This document shows, piece after piece, positions 43,965 to 52,152 of a stretch of DNA of 64,000 bases. The notes under the pieces are model-generated. The model saw nothing but the letters and a program-made list of their open reading frames with translations. It was not told the DNA's origin and searched no databases. Position 1 is the stretch's first letter, and each line of letters opens with the position of its first letter. Where the stretch lies: assembly GCF_004765815.2 (NCBI RefSeq), contig NZ_SBIS02000008.1:1-64000 (forward strand), written 5' to 3'. The translations under genes were made by a program, and so were the position numbers. Origin of the DNA: Halorussus salinus. Lineage in GTDB: Archaea > Halobacteriota > Halobacteria > Halobacteriales > Haladaptataceae.

Positions 43965-44933
43965 TCATGCCGAGAGCGCCCGCTCGATTCCCCGCCGGAT
44001 GCGCTCGGCGTCGGGTCGGTAGGCCTCCTCGCGGGCGAACATCGGGAAGGGAACGTCGTAGCCCGTCACGCGCTCGACCGGCGCTTCGAGGTGGTAGAGC
44101 GCGTCGTCGTTGATACGGGCGATTATCTCGGCCGCGAGGCCACCGGTCCGAGGAGCCTCGTGGACGACGACGCACCGTCCGGTCTTCCGGACCGATTCGA
44201 GAATCGTCTCGGAGTCCAGCGGAGAGACCGTCCGCAGGTCGATGACCTCGGCGTCCGCGTCGCCGTCATCCACCGCCTCGCGGGTCTCGGCGAGCATCGC
44301 GCCCCACGCCACGACGGTCACGTCCGACCCCTCTCGCACCACTTCGGCCTCGCCGAGCGGAACCGTGTGTTCGCCCTCCGGAACCGCCTCTCGGGAGGCC
44401 CGGTACCGCTTGGTCGGTTCGAGGAAGACCACCGGGTCGGGGTCCCGAATCGCCGACGTGAGCAGGCCCTTCGCGTCGGCGGGATTCGCGGGCACGACGG
44501 TCTTCACCCCCGGAACGTGGGCGTATCCGGCCTCGTAGCTCTCGGAGTGGAGTTCGAGCGCCCGGATGCCGCCGCCGTAGGGCATCCGCACCGTCATCGG
44601 CACCGAGAGCGCGCCGCGGGTCCGACTCCGCATCCGCGAGGCGTGCTGGTGCAACTGGTGAAAGCCCTGAAACGCGAAACTGGCGAACTGAATCTCGGCG
44701 ACCGGGGTGAGTCCGTACGCGCCGAGTCCGACCCCGAGGCCCAGTATCGCGGCCTCCGCGAGGGGCGTGTCGTACACCTGCTCGGGGAACTCGTCGTAGA
44801 GGTCGCGGGTCGCGCGGAACACCCCGCCGTTGACGCCCACGTCCTCGCCGTAGACGAGTACGGAGTCGTCGCGGGCCAACTCGTCGGCGAGCGCCTGCCG
44901 AATCGCCTCCACGAGTCTGAGGTCATTCGTCAC
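43965..44933 (-). CDS. 2-oxoacid dehydrogenase E1 component, beta subunit
   Basis: The 322-residue ThDP-dependent E1-beta has the hallmarks VYGEDVGVNGGVFRATRDLY, the Glu-rich LAEAAILGLGVGLGAYGL, PYGGGIRALELHSES, VPGVKTVVPANP and the C-terminal VERVTGYDVPFP. With E1-alpha it decarboxylates pyruvate or branched-chain 2-oxoacids. The GTG start overlaps the alpha stop by 11 bp. E2 and E3 genes are not in the window. Confidence 0.92.
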   Translation of the reverse strand: MTNDLRLVEAIRQALADELARDDSVLVYGEDVGVNGGVFRATRDLYDEFPEQVYDTPLAEAAILGLGVGLGAYGLTPVAEIQFASFAFQGFHQLHQHASRMRSRTRGALSVPMTVRMPYGGGIRALELHSESYEAGYAHVPGVKTVVPANPADAKGLLTSAIRDPDPVVFLEPTKRYRASREAVPEGEHTVPLGEAEVVREGSDVTVVAWGAMLAETREAVDDGDADAEVIDLRTVSPLDSETILESVRKTGRCVVVHEAPRTGGLAAEIIARINDDALYHLEAPVERVTGYDVPFPMFAREEAYRPDAERIRRGIERALSA

Positions 44934-46089
44934 GGTCCGCCACCTCCCCGCCCCCGGCTTCCGTCTCGCCGGGGAGTCCGCCCTCGGCGCTCGCGGGTTC
45001 GTCGTCCCCCGTGCGCTCGAACTCCTCCTTCTGCCGCCGGAGTTCCGGCGGGGCCTCCGCGAACACGTAGTCGAACATCTCCGCGGGCACGACCTGCTCT
45101 TGGCCCTCCTTCGCGCGGTCGATTTCGTCGGCGACCAACTCCTCTATCTCTTCGCCGATGCTCTCCTCGCGCTCGTCGTCCAGCAGACCCTCGTCCCGGA
45201 GGTACGTCTCGAAGCGCGCGATGGGGTCTCTGGCCTCCCACTCGGCCTCTTCCTCCTCGGTCCGGTAGGCCCGCGGGTCGTCGCTGGTCGTGTGCATCGA
45301 CCGCCGGTAGGTCTGGGCCTCTATCAGCACGGGGTCGCCCTCGCGGGCGGACTCCAGCGCGTCGCGCGTCACCGCGAGGACGCCCAGCACGTCGTTGCCG
45401 TCCACCTGCACGCCCTCGATGCCCGCCGCGATGGCCTTCTGTGCCAGCGTCTCGGCCCTGCTCTGGCCGCTTCTTGGCACCGAAATCGCCCACTGGTTGT
45501 TCTGACAGAAGAAGACGCAGTGGGCGTCAAGCACGCCCGCGACGTTCATCGCCTCCGCCACGTCGCCCTGACTCGTCGCGCCGTCGCCGAAGTACGTCAG
45601 GGTCGCCTCGTCCGCGCCGGTTATCTCTTGGCCCCACCCGACGCCTGCGGCGTGGAGCGACTGGGACCCGACCGGGATGGACGGCGGGAAGTTCGCGCCC
45701 GAGACCTCAGCGCCCTCCTCCATCCCCATCGAGTACCACAGCAGGCGGTGAATCGGCGTCCCTCGCGTGAGAAAGGCCGCGCCCTCGCGGAACGAGGGCA
45801 CCATCCACCCCTCGGGTTTCAACGCCGTCGCGGAGCCGACCTGCGCGGCCTCCTGCCCGATTCCGGGCGCGTAAGTCCCCAACTCGCCGCGACGCTGGAG
45901 CGCGACCGCTCGCTCGTCCACTCGGCGCGAGAGTCGCATCAGGCGGTAGAGTTCGAGCAGTTGCTCGTCGCTCACGTCGGGGAGTTCCGCCTCGTCGGCG
46001 TTGCCCTCCTCGTCCAGTGCTTGCACGTACTCGACCGAAAACTCGGCCACTCGCTCCCGAACCACGCGCCTCGTACCACGGCGTCCCAC
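44923..46089 (-). CDS. 2-oxoacid dehydrogenase E1 component, alpha subunit
   Basis: E1-alpha with MVPSFREGAAFLTRGTP, the Mg-ThDP motif GDGATSQGDVAEAMNVAGVL...NNQWAIS and the phosphorylation-loop-like YRRSMHTTSDDPRAY. An acidic ~40-residue C-terminal tail follows. The longest frame starts at GTG 46089, but GTG 46065 or 46050 (VAEFSVEYVQ) would fit family N-termini better. Substrate (pyruvate, branched-chain 2-oxoacid or acetoin) not decidable. Confidence 0.88.
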   Translation of the reverse strand: MGRRGTRRVVRERVAEFSVEYVQALDEEGNADEAELPDVSDEQLLELYRLMRLSRRVDERAVALQRRGELGTYAPGIGQEAAQVGSATALKPEGWMVPSFREGAAFLTRGTPIHRLLWYSMGMEEGAEVSGANFPPSIPVGSQSLHAAGVGWGQEITGADEATLTYFGDGATSQGDVAEAMNVAGVLDAHCVFFCQNNQWAISVPRSGQSRAETLAQKAIAAGIEGVQVDGNDVLGVLAVTRDALESAREGDPVLIEAQTYRRSMHTTSDDPRAYRTEEEEAEWEARDPIARFETYLRDEGLLDDEREESIGEEIEELVADEIDRAKEGQEQVVPAEMFDYVFAEAPPELRRQKEEFERTGDDEPASAEGGLPGETEAGGGEVADRDE

Positions 46090-46191
46090 TTAGCTGAGGG
46101 GGCCGCGTGGCCAGTTTCACAGCGTGGGCCGCGTAGCCAGCGGGGTCGGGCGGAGTGGGGTTTCGGGGAGAGTGAGGGACCGCGGGCGACC

Positions 46192-47475
46192 TCAATCCGT
46201 CGCCGCCGACGCGCCGACTTCCGAGTCGCTTCCTGCGTCGTCGCTCTCGCTCGCCGGTCTGACCGGTGAAAATGCGACCCAGACGAGACCCGCACCTGCG
46301 GTCAGCACCACGGCGCTCGCGGCGAGGAGCCGAATCGGCCCGAGCGCGGCGGCCGCGTACCCGCCGCCGACCTTAGCGACCCCGGCGACCAGCGAGAAGA
46401 CCATCGTCGCGCCCGAGAGGACCGTCGCGCGCCCGACGTTCTCCACGCGGTCGTTGAGGTACTGGTTCCGGAGCGGCCGGAACACGCTCCGGGCTCCTCG
46501 GGTCAGGACGACGACCGGAACCACCAGCACCGGCGCGAACGCGATTGCCGCGTAGGTCACGCCGAGGAGGGGCACCAACAGGACCAAGGCTCCGCGGACG
46601 CCGAGGGTCTCCTCTATCCAGCCCGCGCTGGCGGCCGCCGCGGCCGAGACCACCTTGAACCCGGCGTAGAGGAGACCGAGCGCGGGCACCGAGACCCCCG
46701 CGGCGGTCATCGCCGGTTGCTCGAAGGTCCGCGAGAGTTCGAAGAGCGTGTAGACGAGCGCGGCGAACGCGACGAACCACCGGATTTCGGGTCGCCGGAC
46801 TTGGATGCGGAGCGTCCGGAGCGCGTCGCCGACCGTGAACGTCTCGTCTTCGACCGGTGTAGAGTCGGCGCTGTCGGCCCGTCCCTCCTCGTCGTCGCTC
46901 TCGGCGTCGCGCTCGCTCGCCACGGTCGGGAGCGTCGCCAGAATCGGAATCCCGAGCGCCGAGAGGAGGGCGTTGGCGAGGAAGGGGAGCGACCAATCGA
47001 CGGTCACGAGCGCGCCCGCGGCGACTGCGGTCGCCCCCGAGGTCAGTAGGAGCGCGGTGTTGGCGCGACCGCTGACGCGGGCGAACTCGTCGGCCTCGCC
47101 GTGGGCGTCCAGAACCTCGTAGAGCCACGCCTTGCCCGTTCCCGACCGGAACGCCCACCCGAACGCCCAGACGACGTTCAGGCCGACGTAGGCGAGCGGC
47201 GAGTCGGCGACGACCCAGAGACCGAGCGCGACCGCCGACAGGAGGTTCCCGACCGCGAGGCTGGCCCGCCGACCGATGCGGTCGCCGACGTAGCCCGTGG
47301 GAATCTCGGCGGCGACCTCCGCGAAGAGGAACGCCGCGCCGGTCAGGCCCACGACTTCCATGCCGTAGCCCTTGACTTGCGTGAGGTAGACGACGCTTAC
47401 CGGTAGGTAGAAGCCGTAGGCGTTGGTCATCTTGTAGGCGTAGTAGCGCCGGACGACGCCTCGAAGGTCTCCCAT
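46192..47475 (-). CDS. MFS transporter
   Basis: Twelve helices. The cytoplasmic loop 2-3 signature GYVGDRIGRRASLAVGN is present; the central loop (residues ~190-215) is strongly acidic. N-terminal RRYYAYKMTNAYGFYLPVSVVYL resembles the drug/metabolite MFS group of haloarchaea. Substrate unknown. Divergent from the Xaa-Pro peptidase at 47601 across an AT-rich 125-bp gap. Confidence 0.85.
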   Translation of the reverse strand: MGDLRGVVRRYYAYKMTNAYGFYLPVSVVYLTQVKGYGMEVVGLTGAAFLFAEVAAEIPTGYVGDRIGRRASLAVGNLLSAVALGLWVVADSPLAYVGLNVVWAFGWAFRSGTGKAWLYEVLDAHGEADEFARVSGRANTALLLTSGATAVAAGALVTVDWSLPFLANALLSALGIPILATLPTVASERDAESDDEEGRADSADSTPVEDETFTVGDALRTLRIQVRRPEIRWFVAFAALVYTLFELSRTFEQPAMTAAGVSVPALGLLYAGFKVVSAAAAASAGWIEETLGVRGALVLLVPLLGVTYAAIAFAPVLVVPVVVLTRGARSVFRPLRNQYLNDRVENVGRATVLSGATMVFSLVAGVAKVGGGYAAAALGPIRLLAASAVVLTAGAGLVWVAFSPVRPASESDDAGSDSEVGASAATD

Positions 47476-47566
47476 TGGCTAGAACGACTCGCGCCGACCT
47501 AATGGGGTTTCCCGGAAGCCGATTTATGTAGAATTTCTATCATTCAGCCGCCCGCCGACACTCACA

Positions 47567-47580
47567 CAACTTTAAACGCT
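47567..47580 (+). promoter_or_regulatory. TATA element of the Xaa-Pro peptidase gene
   Basis: CAACTTTAAACGCT is centred ~26 bp before the ATG at 47601; leaderless transcript likely. Confidence 0.55.
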
Positions 47581-47600
47581 ATCCCGCGCAACGCCCTCGC

Positions 47601-48710
47601 ATGGACGCTTTCGAGGAGCGGACCCGGCGATGTCAGGACCGACTCGCCGCGGTCGGCGCGGACGCGGCCGTGTTGTTCCCGAGTACCAACCTGTTCTACG
47701 TCTCGGGGTTCCGCGAGGAGCCCGGCGAGCGCCACCTCTTTCTGGTGATTCCCCGCGAGGGCGACCCCGCCTTCGTCGCGCCGGAGATGTACGACGCTCA
47801 GATTCGGGACTCCTCGTGGGTCCAAGACCTGCGGTTGTGGGCCGACGGCGAGGACCCTACAAAACTCGTGGCCGACCTCGCCGACGAGTTTGACCTCCGG
47901 GGTGGTCACCTGCTCGTGGACGACACGATGTGGGCGCGGTTCACCCAAGACCTGCGCGAGACGTTACCCGAGGCGACGTTCGGCCTCGCCAGCGAGGTGT
48001 TCGACGACCTCCGAGTGCGCAAGGACGACACCGAGTTGGCCGCTCTTCGGACCGCAGGCGAGGTGGCGGACCGAGTGAGCGTCGAAATTCGGGAACTAGG
48101 CGAGGAGGCCGTCGGCATGACCGAGGACGAACTCGCCGACGAAATCGAGCGCCGACTCGCCGCGGCGGGCGGCGACGAAATCGCGTTCGGCACCATCGCG
48201 GGGTCGGGACCCAACGGTGCCAAGCCCCACCACCGCCACGAGGACCGCGAGATTCGGCCCGGCGACCCGGTGGTACTCGACTTCGGCGCGTACGTCGATG
48301 GCTACCCCGGCGACCAGACCCGGACGGTCGTGTTCGCTGGCGACCCGCCGGAGGGCTACGAGGAGGTCCACGAGGTCGTCCGGGAGGCCCACGAGGCCGC
48401 AGTCGAAGCGGTCGAACCCGGCGTCACGGCCGAATCCATCGACCGCGCCGCCCGCGAGGTCATCGAGGAGGCGGGCTACGGCGACGAGTTCGTCCACCGA
48501 ACGGGCCACGGCGTCGGGTTGGACGTTCACGAGGACCCCTACATCGTCGCGGGCAACGAGACTGAACTCGAACCGGGGATGGTGTTCAGCGTCGAACCCG
48601 GCGTCTATCTCGACGGCGAGTTCGGCGTCCGCATCGAAGACCTCGTGGTCGTGACCGAGGAGGGGTGCGAGCGACTGAACGACTCTCCTCGGACGTGGGA
48701 ACCGCTCTGA
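47601..48710 (+). CDS. M24 metallopeptidase, Xaa-Pro dipeptidase/aminopeptidase
   Basis: A creatinase N-terminal domain (residues 1-125) precedes a catalytic domain with all five metal ligands: Asp227 and Asp238 (LDFGAYVDGYPGDQTRT), His303 (GHGVGLDVHED), Glu332 (FSVEPGVYL) and Glu346 (VRIEDLVVV). It cleaves peptide bonds before proline in the cytosol. At 369 residues it has the usual length. Confidence 0.92.
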   Translation: MDAFEERTRRCQDRLAAVGADAAVLFPSTNLFYVSGFREEPGERHLFLVIPREGDPAFVAPEMYDAQIRDSSWVQDLRLWADGEDPTKLVADLADEFDLRGGHLLVDDTMWARFTQDLRETLPEATFGLASEVFDDLRVRKDDTELAALRTAGEVADRVSVEIRELGEEAVGMTEDELADEIERRLAAAGGDEIAFGTIAGSGPNGAKPHHRHEDREIRPGDPVVLDFGAYVDGYPGDQTRTVVFAGDPPEGYEEVHEVVREAHEAAVEAVEPGVTAESIDRAAREVIEEAGYGDEFVHRTGHGVGLDVHEDPYIVAGNETELEPGMVFSVEPGVYLDGEFGVRIEDLVVVTEEGCERLNDSPRTWEPL

Positions 48711-48801
48711 GGATGGTCTCCCGGTCGTCTTCTCGCTCCAGCGTGTCTGCTCCGCGTCCGGCCCTTTCCTGCCCTTCCGGCCCTCTCGGTAGTAGGACCG
48801 G

Positions 48802-49635
48802 TCAGAACGGGACGCGACGAACGAGCGCGGGGAGGTGGTTCCGGAGTCGGACTTCCAGACTCCCGGTTCGGTCGCGGACGCGCGCCATCTCGTCGTCGGT
48901 CAGCGAGAAGTCGAAGACAGCGGCGTTCTGTTCGAGGTGCGCCCGACTGCTGGCCTTCGGAATCGCGACGACGCCCTCCTGCTGGACCAGCCAGCGCACC
49001 GCCACTTGTGCGGCGGTTTTGTCGTACCGGTCGCCGATGCGTTCGAGGAGGTCGTCGGTCAGCGCGTCTCCTCTGGCCAGCGGACTGTACGCGACCAGCG
49101 CGAGACCGTTCGCCGCGCAGTACTCCCGGAGGCGCGACTGGTCCTTGTATGGATGGTAGAGGACTTGGTTCGCGACGAGCGGAATCTCGGCGGCGCTCCT
49201 CGCCTCACGGAGTTGCGTCAGCGTGTAGTTGCTGACGCCGACGTTCTTCACCACTCCCGACTCGTACAGTTCGGTCATCGCGTCGAGCGTCTCCGCGACC
49301 GGAACGCGCGGGTGGGGCCAGTGGGCCAACAGCAGGTCCACGTACTCGACGCCGAGTCTTTCGAGACTCCCGCGCACGGTGTCCAGTACGTCCTCGTAGC
49401 CGAGGCTCGACCGCCACACCTTCGTCGTCAGAAACACCTCGTCGCGGTCCACCTCCGAGCGGGCGATGCCGTCCCCGACGGCCTCCTCGTTGTCGTACGC
49501 TTGCGCGGTATCGACGTGCCGGTAGCCGAGGTCGAGCGCCGTCCGGACCGTCTCGGTACACTCCGGTCCGGTGTTCTGCCACGTTCCCAAGCCGAGTTTC
49601 GGGATGCGAGCGCCGTCGGTCTCGACGTATTCCAT
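48802..49635 (-). CDS. Aldo/keto reductase
   Basis: (alpha/beta)8 oxidoreductase with the catalytic tetrad: Asp (HVDTAQAYDNE), Tyr in the same motif, Lys (LTTKVW) and His (LLLAHWPHPR). VVAIPKASSRAHLEQN binds the NADPH phosphate in AKRs. 277 residues, close to 2,5-diketogluconate reductase-type AKRs. Substrate unknown. Confidence 0.92.
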   Translation of the reverse strand: MEYVETDGARIPKLGLGTWQNTGPECTETVRTALDLGYRHVDTAQAYDNEEAVGDGIARSEVDRDEVFLTTKVWRSSLGYEDVLDTVRGSLERLGVEYVDLLLAHWPHPRVPVAETLDAMTELYESGVVKNVGVSNYTLTQLREARSAAEIPLVANQVLYHPYKDQSRLREYCAANGLALVAYSPLARGDALTDDLLERIGDRYDKTAAQVAVRWLVQQEGVVAIPKASSRAHLEQNAAVFDFSLTDDEMARVRDRTGSLEVRLRNHLPALVRRVPF

Positions 49636-49725
49636 GTCTCGGCGTCATGTCGAAAGAGCAAAAATACCGTGCTTCCCGAGACGATTCCGAAACCTGAAAT
49701 TCGTCCGCGGACGTACCCCGAGTCA

Positions 49726-49998
49726 GTGACCTACCTGAGCCACACCGTCCGGTCGCTCCGCGACGACCCGATTCCCGACGAGGAGGTCCGCCTCGTCCTC
49801 ACGGTCGAGGACGCCCCCACGGTCGAGGATGACGCCGACGAAATCGAATCGGCGGTCGAATCGCTCGACGGCGAGGTCGTCCGCGAGTTGGCGTTCGACC
49901 GCCTGCTGGTCGAAGTCGCCCAGACCGACATCGACGCGATTTGCTCGCTCGACGGTATCTCGTCGGTCGAGACCGACGCGGTTCTCGGGCCGACCTGA
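49726..49998 (+). CDS. Free-standing inhibitor I9-like (protease propeptide-like) protein, 90 aa
   Basis: GTG 49726. A beta-alpha-beta-beta-alpha-beta pattern (VRLVLTVEDAP, DEIESAVESLDG, VVRELAFDRLLVEV, IDAICSLDGISSVETD) resembles subtilisin-propeptide/I9 domains, which end in the same 'V--VE-D' type strand. There is no signal peptide. The next gene, 141 bp downstream on the same strand, is an exported serine protease. The family call is by pattern only; other ferredoxin-like folds are possible. Confidence 0.5.
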   Translation: MTYLSHTVRSLRDDPIPDEEVRLVLTVEDAPTVEDDADEIESAVESLDGEVVRELAFDRLLVEVAQTDIDAICSLDGISSVETDAVLGPT

Positions 49999-50139
49999 CC
50001 GGACTCGTCGTTCGCAGTCGGCGACCGCGACCACCGTGGGAAGTTTTCACAAACCCGACCGTCGGTTGTACCAACCGAACGGACCTCCTTCCGGGCAAGC
50101 AGTTTCAAGTGACAGTCCGATGTACGAGTGTGCGGGGAA

Positions 50140-51330
50140 ATGGGGGACGACGACACGAGACACCGGAGTAGCGCCGTCCACGACGAACCCGTGGGGCGGA
50201 TGGGGCGGCGGCGGTTCGTGAACACGCTCGCGGGCCTCGGATTCGGCGCGCTCTCCGCGAGTCTGCTGACGGCCGAGGACGTGCAAGCCGCGAGTAGCGA
50301 CGAAGTACCGATAGTGTACGGGCTGACGAGAGACGGTAGCGACTCCGACGACGAGAATGCCGCGACCGTCAAACCGCGCCGGAAGACGGTCCCGGCCGAC
50401 TGGTACGACGACTTCCGGGCGGCCGTCGCGGCCCACCGAAACCTCGACGTGATTCACCGCGAGGAGGTCGCCAATTCCGCGGTCTCGCCGGGCGAGTACG
50501 GCGGCGCGAACGCGACCATCCGCGTCGAGATAACCGCCGAGGAGGTCCGGGGTGCGGTGCCAGAGCGCGTCGAGGAGACGCCGGTCGAGGTCCGGCGCGT
50601 CGAGCGGACCGGCGACCGCCAGCGCGACGCCGACTCCGCGGCGCTCCGCGATAGCGGGGCACTTCGCGATAGCGACTCGCCCGGCCAGCGCGAACGGGAC
50701 GGCGGCGTGCCGGGGAGCGTCGCCGTCGCCAGCGACAAGTTGTTCGGGACGCTCGCGCCAGCGATGAGCGACCCGAGGGACGGGTCGCTGTACTTCGCCA
50801 CGGCGAACCACGTCTTCGGCGGCACCGGCAACGGCGGCGATTCGCTCTACCTCCTCGACGGCGGGAGGACCGAAATCGGGTCGGTCCGGTCGGGCTATCC
50901 GAAGGCCGATATGGTCTGTGCGAAACCGACCGACGGCTACCGGCCGCTCCACCGGATTCGAGACGGCAGGCCGGGCCGCGTCCTCGGGCAGTTCACGAAG
51001 GTCGGTCTCGCGGACCTCAAAGCCGCGGGCGAGAAGTTGGAGAAGATCGGAGCCAAGACCGGCCACACGAAGGGGAAGATTCAGGCGGTGGACGGCCTGA
51101 CCTGCGCCTACGGGGCCATCTGCAAGCGGGGCCAACTCAAGTGGGGCGAGGAGTCCGGCTTCGGCGACGGCGACAGCGGGTCGGTGAACTTCCACCCCGA
51201 CCCGGACGACCCCGACGCGGGCGTGCTGGTCGGCGGGTTCAACAACGCCCGGACGTGGTGGCCCGGCGAGAACTACGTCTGGGGGACCGCGGCCCACCAC
51301 GTCACGGAGCGCCACGGGTTCACGTTTTGA
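50140..51330 (+). CDS. Tat-exported trypsin-like serine protease
   Basis: ATG 50140 (MGDDDTRHRS) is preferred to a GTG 12 bases upstream. A Tat signal (GRRRFVNTLAGLGFGALSAS) leads to a ~150-residue charged prodomain-like region. The protease domain (residues ~185-396) has a full triad pattern: His224 in FATANHVF, Asp257 in KADMVCAKP, Ser346 in GDGDSGSV. No lipobox, so it is probably secreted. As a Tat substrate it should fold before export, which could require inhibition in the cytosol. Confidence 0.82.
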   Translation: MGDDDTRHRSSAVHDEPVGRMGRRRFVNTLAGLGFGALSASLLTAEDVQAASSDEVPIVYGLTRDGSDSDDENAATVKPRRKTVPADWYDDFRAAVAAHRNLDVIHREEVANSAVSPGEYGGANATIRVEITAEEVRGAVPERVEETPVEVRRVERTGDRQRDADSAALRDSGALRDSDSPGQRERDGGVPGSVAVASDKLFGTLAPAMSDPRDGSLYFATANHVFGGTGNGGDSLYLLDGGRTEIGSVRSGYPKADMVCAKPTDGYRPLHRIRDGRPGRVLGQFTKVGLADLKAAGEKLEKIGAKTGHTKGKIQAVDGLTCAYGAICKRGQLKWGEESGFGDGDSGSVNFHPDPDDPDAGVLVGGFNNARTWWPGENYVWGTAAHHVTERHGFTF

Positions 51331-51353
51331 CCTCGCGGAAATATCTGTGATTC

Positions 51354-51382
51354 CTTAGAAATTGAAATTATATCTCTAAGAA
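51354..51382. terminator. AT-rich inverted repeat after the protease gene
   Basis: TTCCTTAGA (51351-51359) and TCTAAGAA (51375-51382) can pair, 20 bp after the stop, within an AT-rich stretch of about 60 bp. Confidence 0.3.
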
Positions 51383-51447
51383 ACACGAATATTTTCGAGC
51401 GCCGTTTCGTTCTCTGTGAGCGGTAGTATCACGACGGCCCAGAGTAG

Positions 51448-51457
51448 CGTTAAGTCG
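51448..51457 (+). promoter_or_regulatory. TATA-like element of the bactofilin-like gene
   Basis: CGTTAAGT is centred ~29 bp before the ATG at 51481. Confidence 0.4.
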
Positions 51458-51480
51458 GTCGCTGGCGTCGGTCGTCTCCT

Positions 51481-52134
51481 ATGCGAGAACCGCTTTCTCG
51501 ACGCCGAACGCTCGTCGTCCTCGGTACCGCGGCCGCCCTCGGCCTCGGCGGCGGAGGCGTCGTCGCCCAAGACGGCGACGCGAACGAGAACGACTACTGG
51601 ACGGTCACCCGCCAAACGGCCGACCGAGTGGTCGCGTCCGACGCGGACGGAACCGTTCGCTCGGACGGCGACGTGTACGTCACCGCGGGCGTGGAAATCG
51701 ACGGCAACGTCACGGCGGGCCGTCACGTCGTCTTGGAACGCGACGCCGACGTGGACGGCGACATCGACGCCGGAGGAGCGGTCGTCGTGGGGTCCGGCGT
51801 GGACCTCGACGGCGACGTGGACGCGGCCAGCGACGTTCTCCTCGGGGTCTCCCTCCCTCGAAACCGCGAGAACTACGCGGACGACCGACTCCGGGGACTC
51901 GCCGACATCGTTCGCGGGGCGGACGTGGACGTAGACGGCGACGTGACGGCCGGGCGCGACGTTCTCGTCGCCCCCGACAGCGACGTTGACGGCGACATCA
52001 CCGCCGAGGGCGTCGTCACCATCGGTCGCCGCGTGGACATCGACGGCGCTATCTCCGCCGACGAGATTCGACGCGACGCCGCCGTGAGCGGTGGCGACGC
52101 CGATGACGACGATGGCGGTGACGACGACAGTTAG
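51481..52134 (+). CDS. Tat-exported bactofilin-like beta-helix protein, 217 aa
   Basis: A Tat-type signal (SRRRTLVVLGTAAALGLGGG) precedes a right-handed beta-helix of short repeats: DVYVTAGVEIDGNVTAGRHV, DADVDGDIDAGGAVVVG and later DVDVDGDVTAGRDVLV. Such hexapeptide-like repeats are those of polymer-forming bactofilins. Normal bactofilins are cytosolic; this one should be outside. The acidic tail (Asp-rich, ending DDDS) suggests a salt-adapted surface polymer. Confidence 0.75.
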   Translation: MREPLSRRRTLVVLGTAAALGLGGGGVVAQDGDANENDYWTVTRQTADRVVASDADGTVRSDGDVYVTAGVEIDGNVTAGRHVVLERDADVDGDIDAGGAVVVGSGVDLDGDVDAASDVLLGVSLPRNRENYADDRLRGLADIVRGADVDVDGDVTAGRDVLVAPDSDVDGDITAEGVVTIGRRVDIDGAISADEIRRDAAVSGGDADDDDGGDDDS

Positions 52135-52152
52135 AACGACCGATACGTCCGT

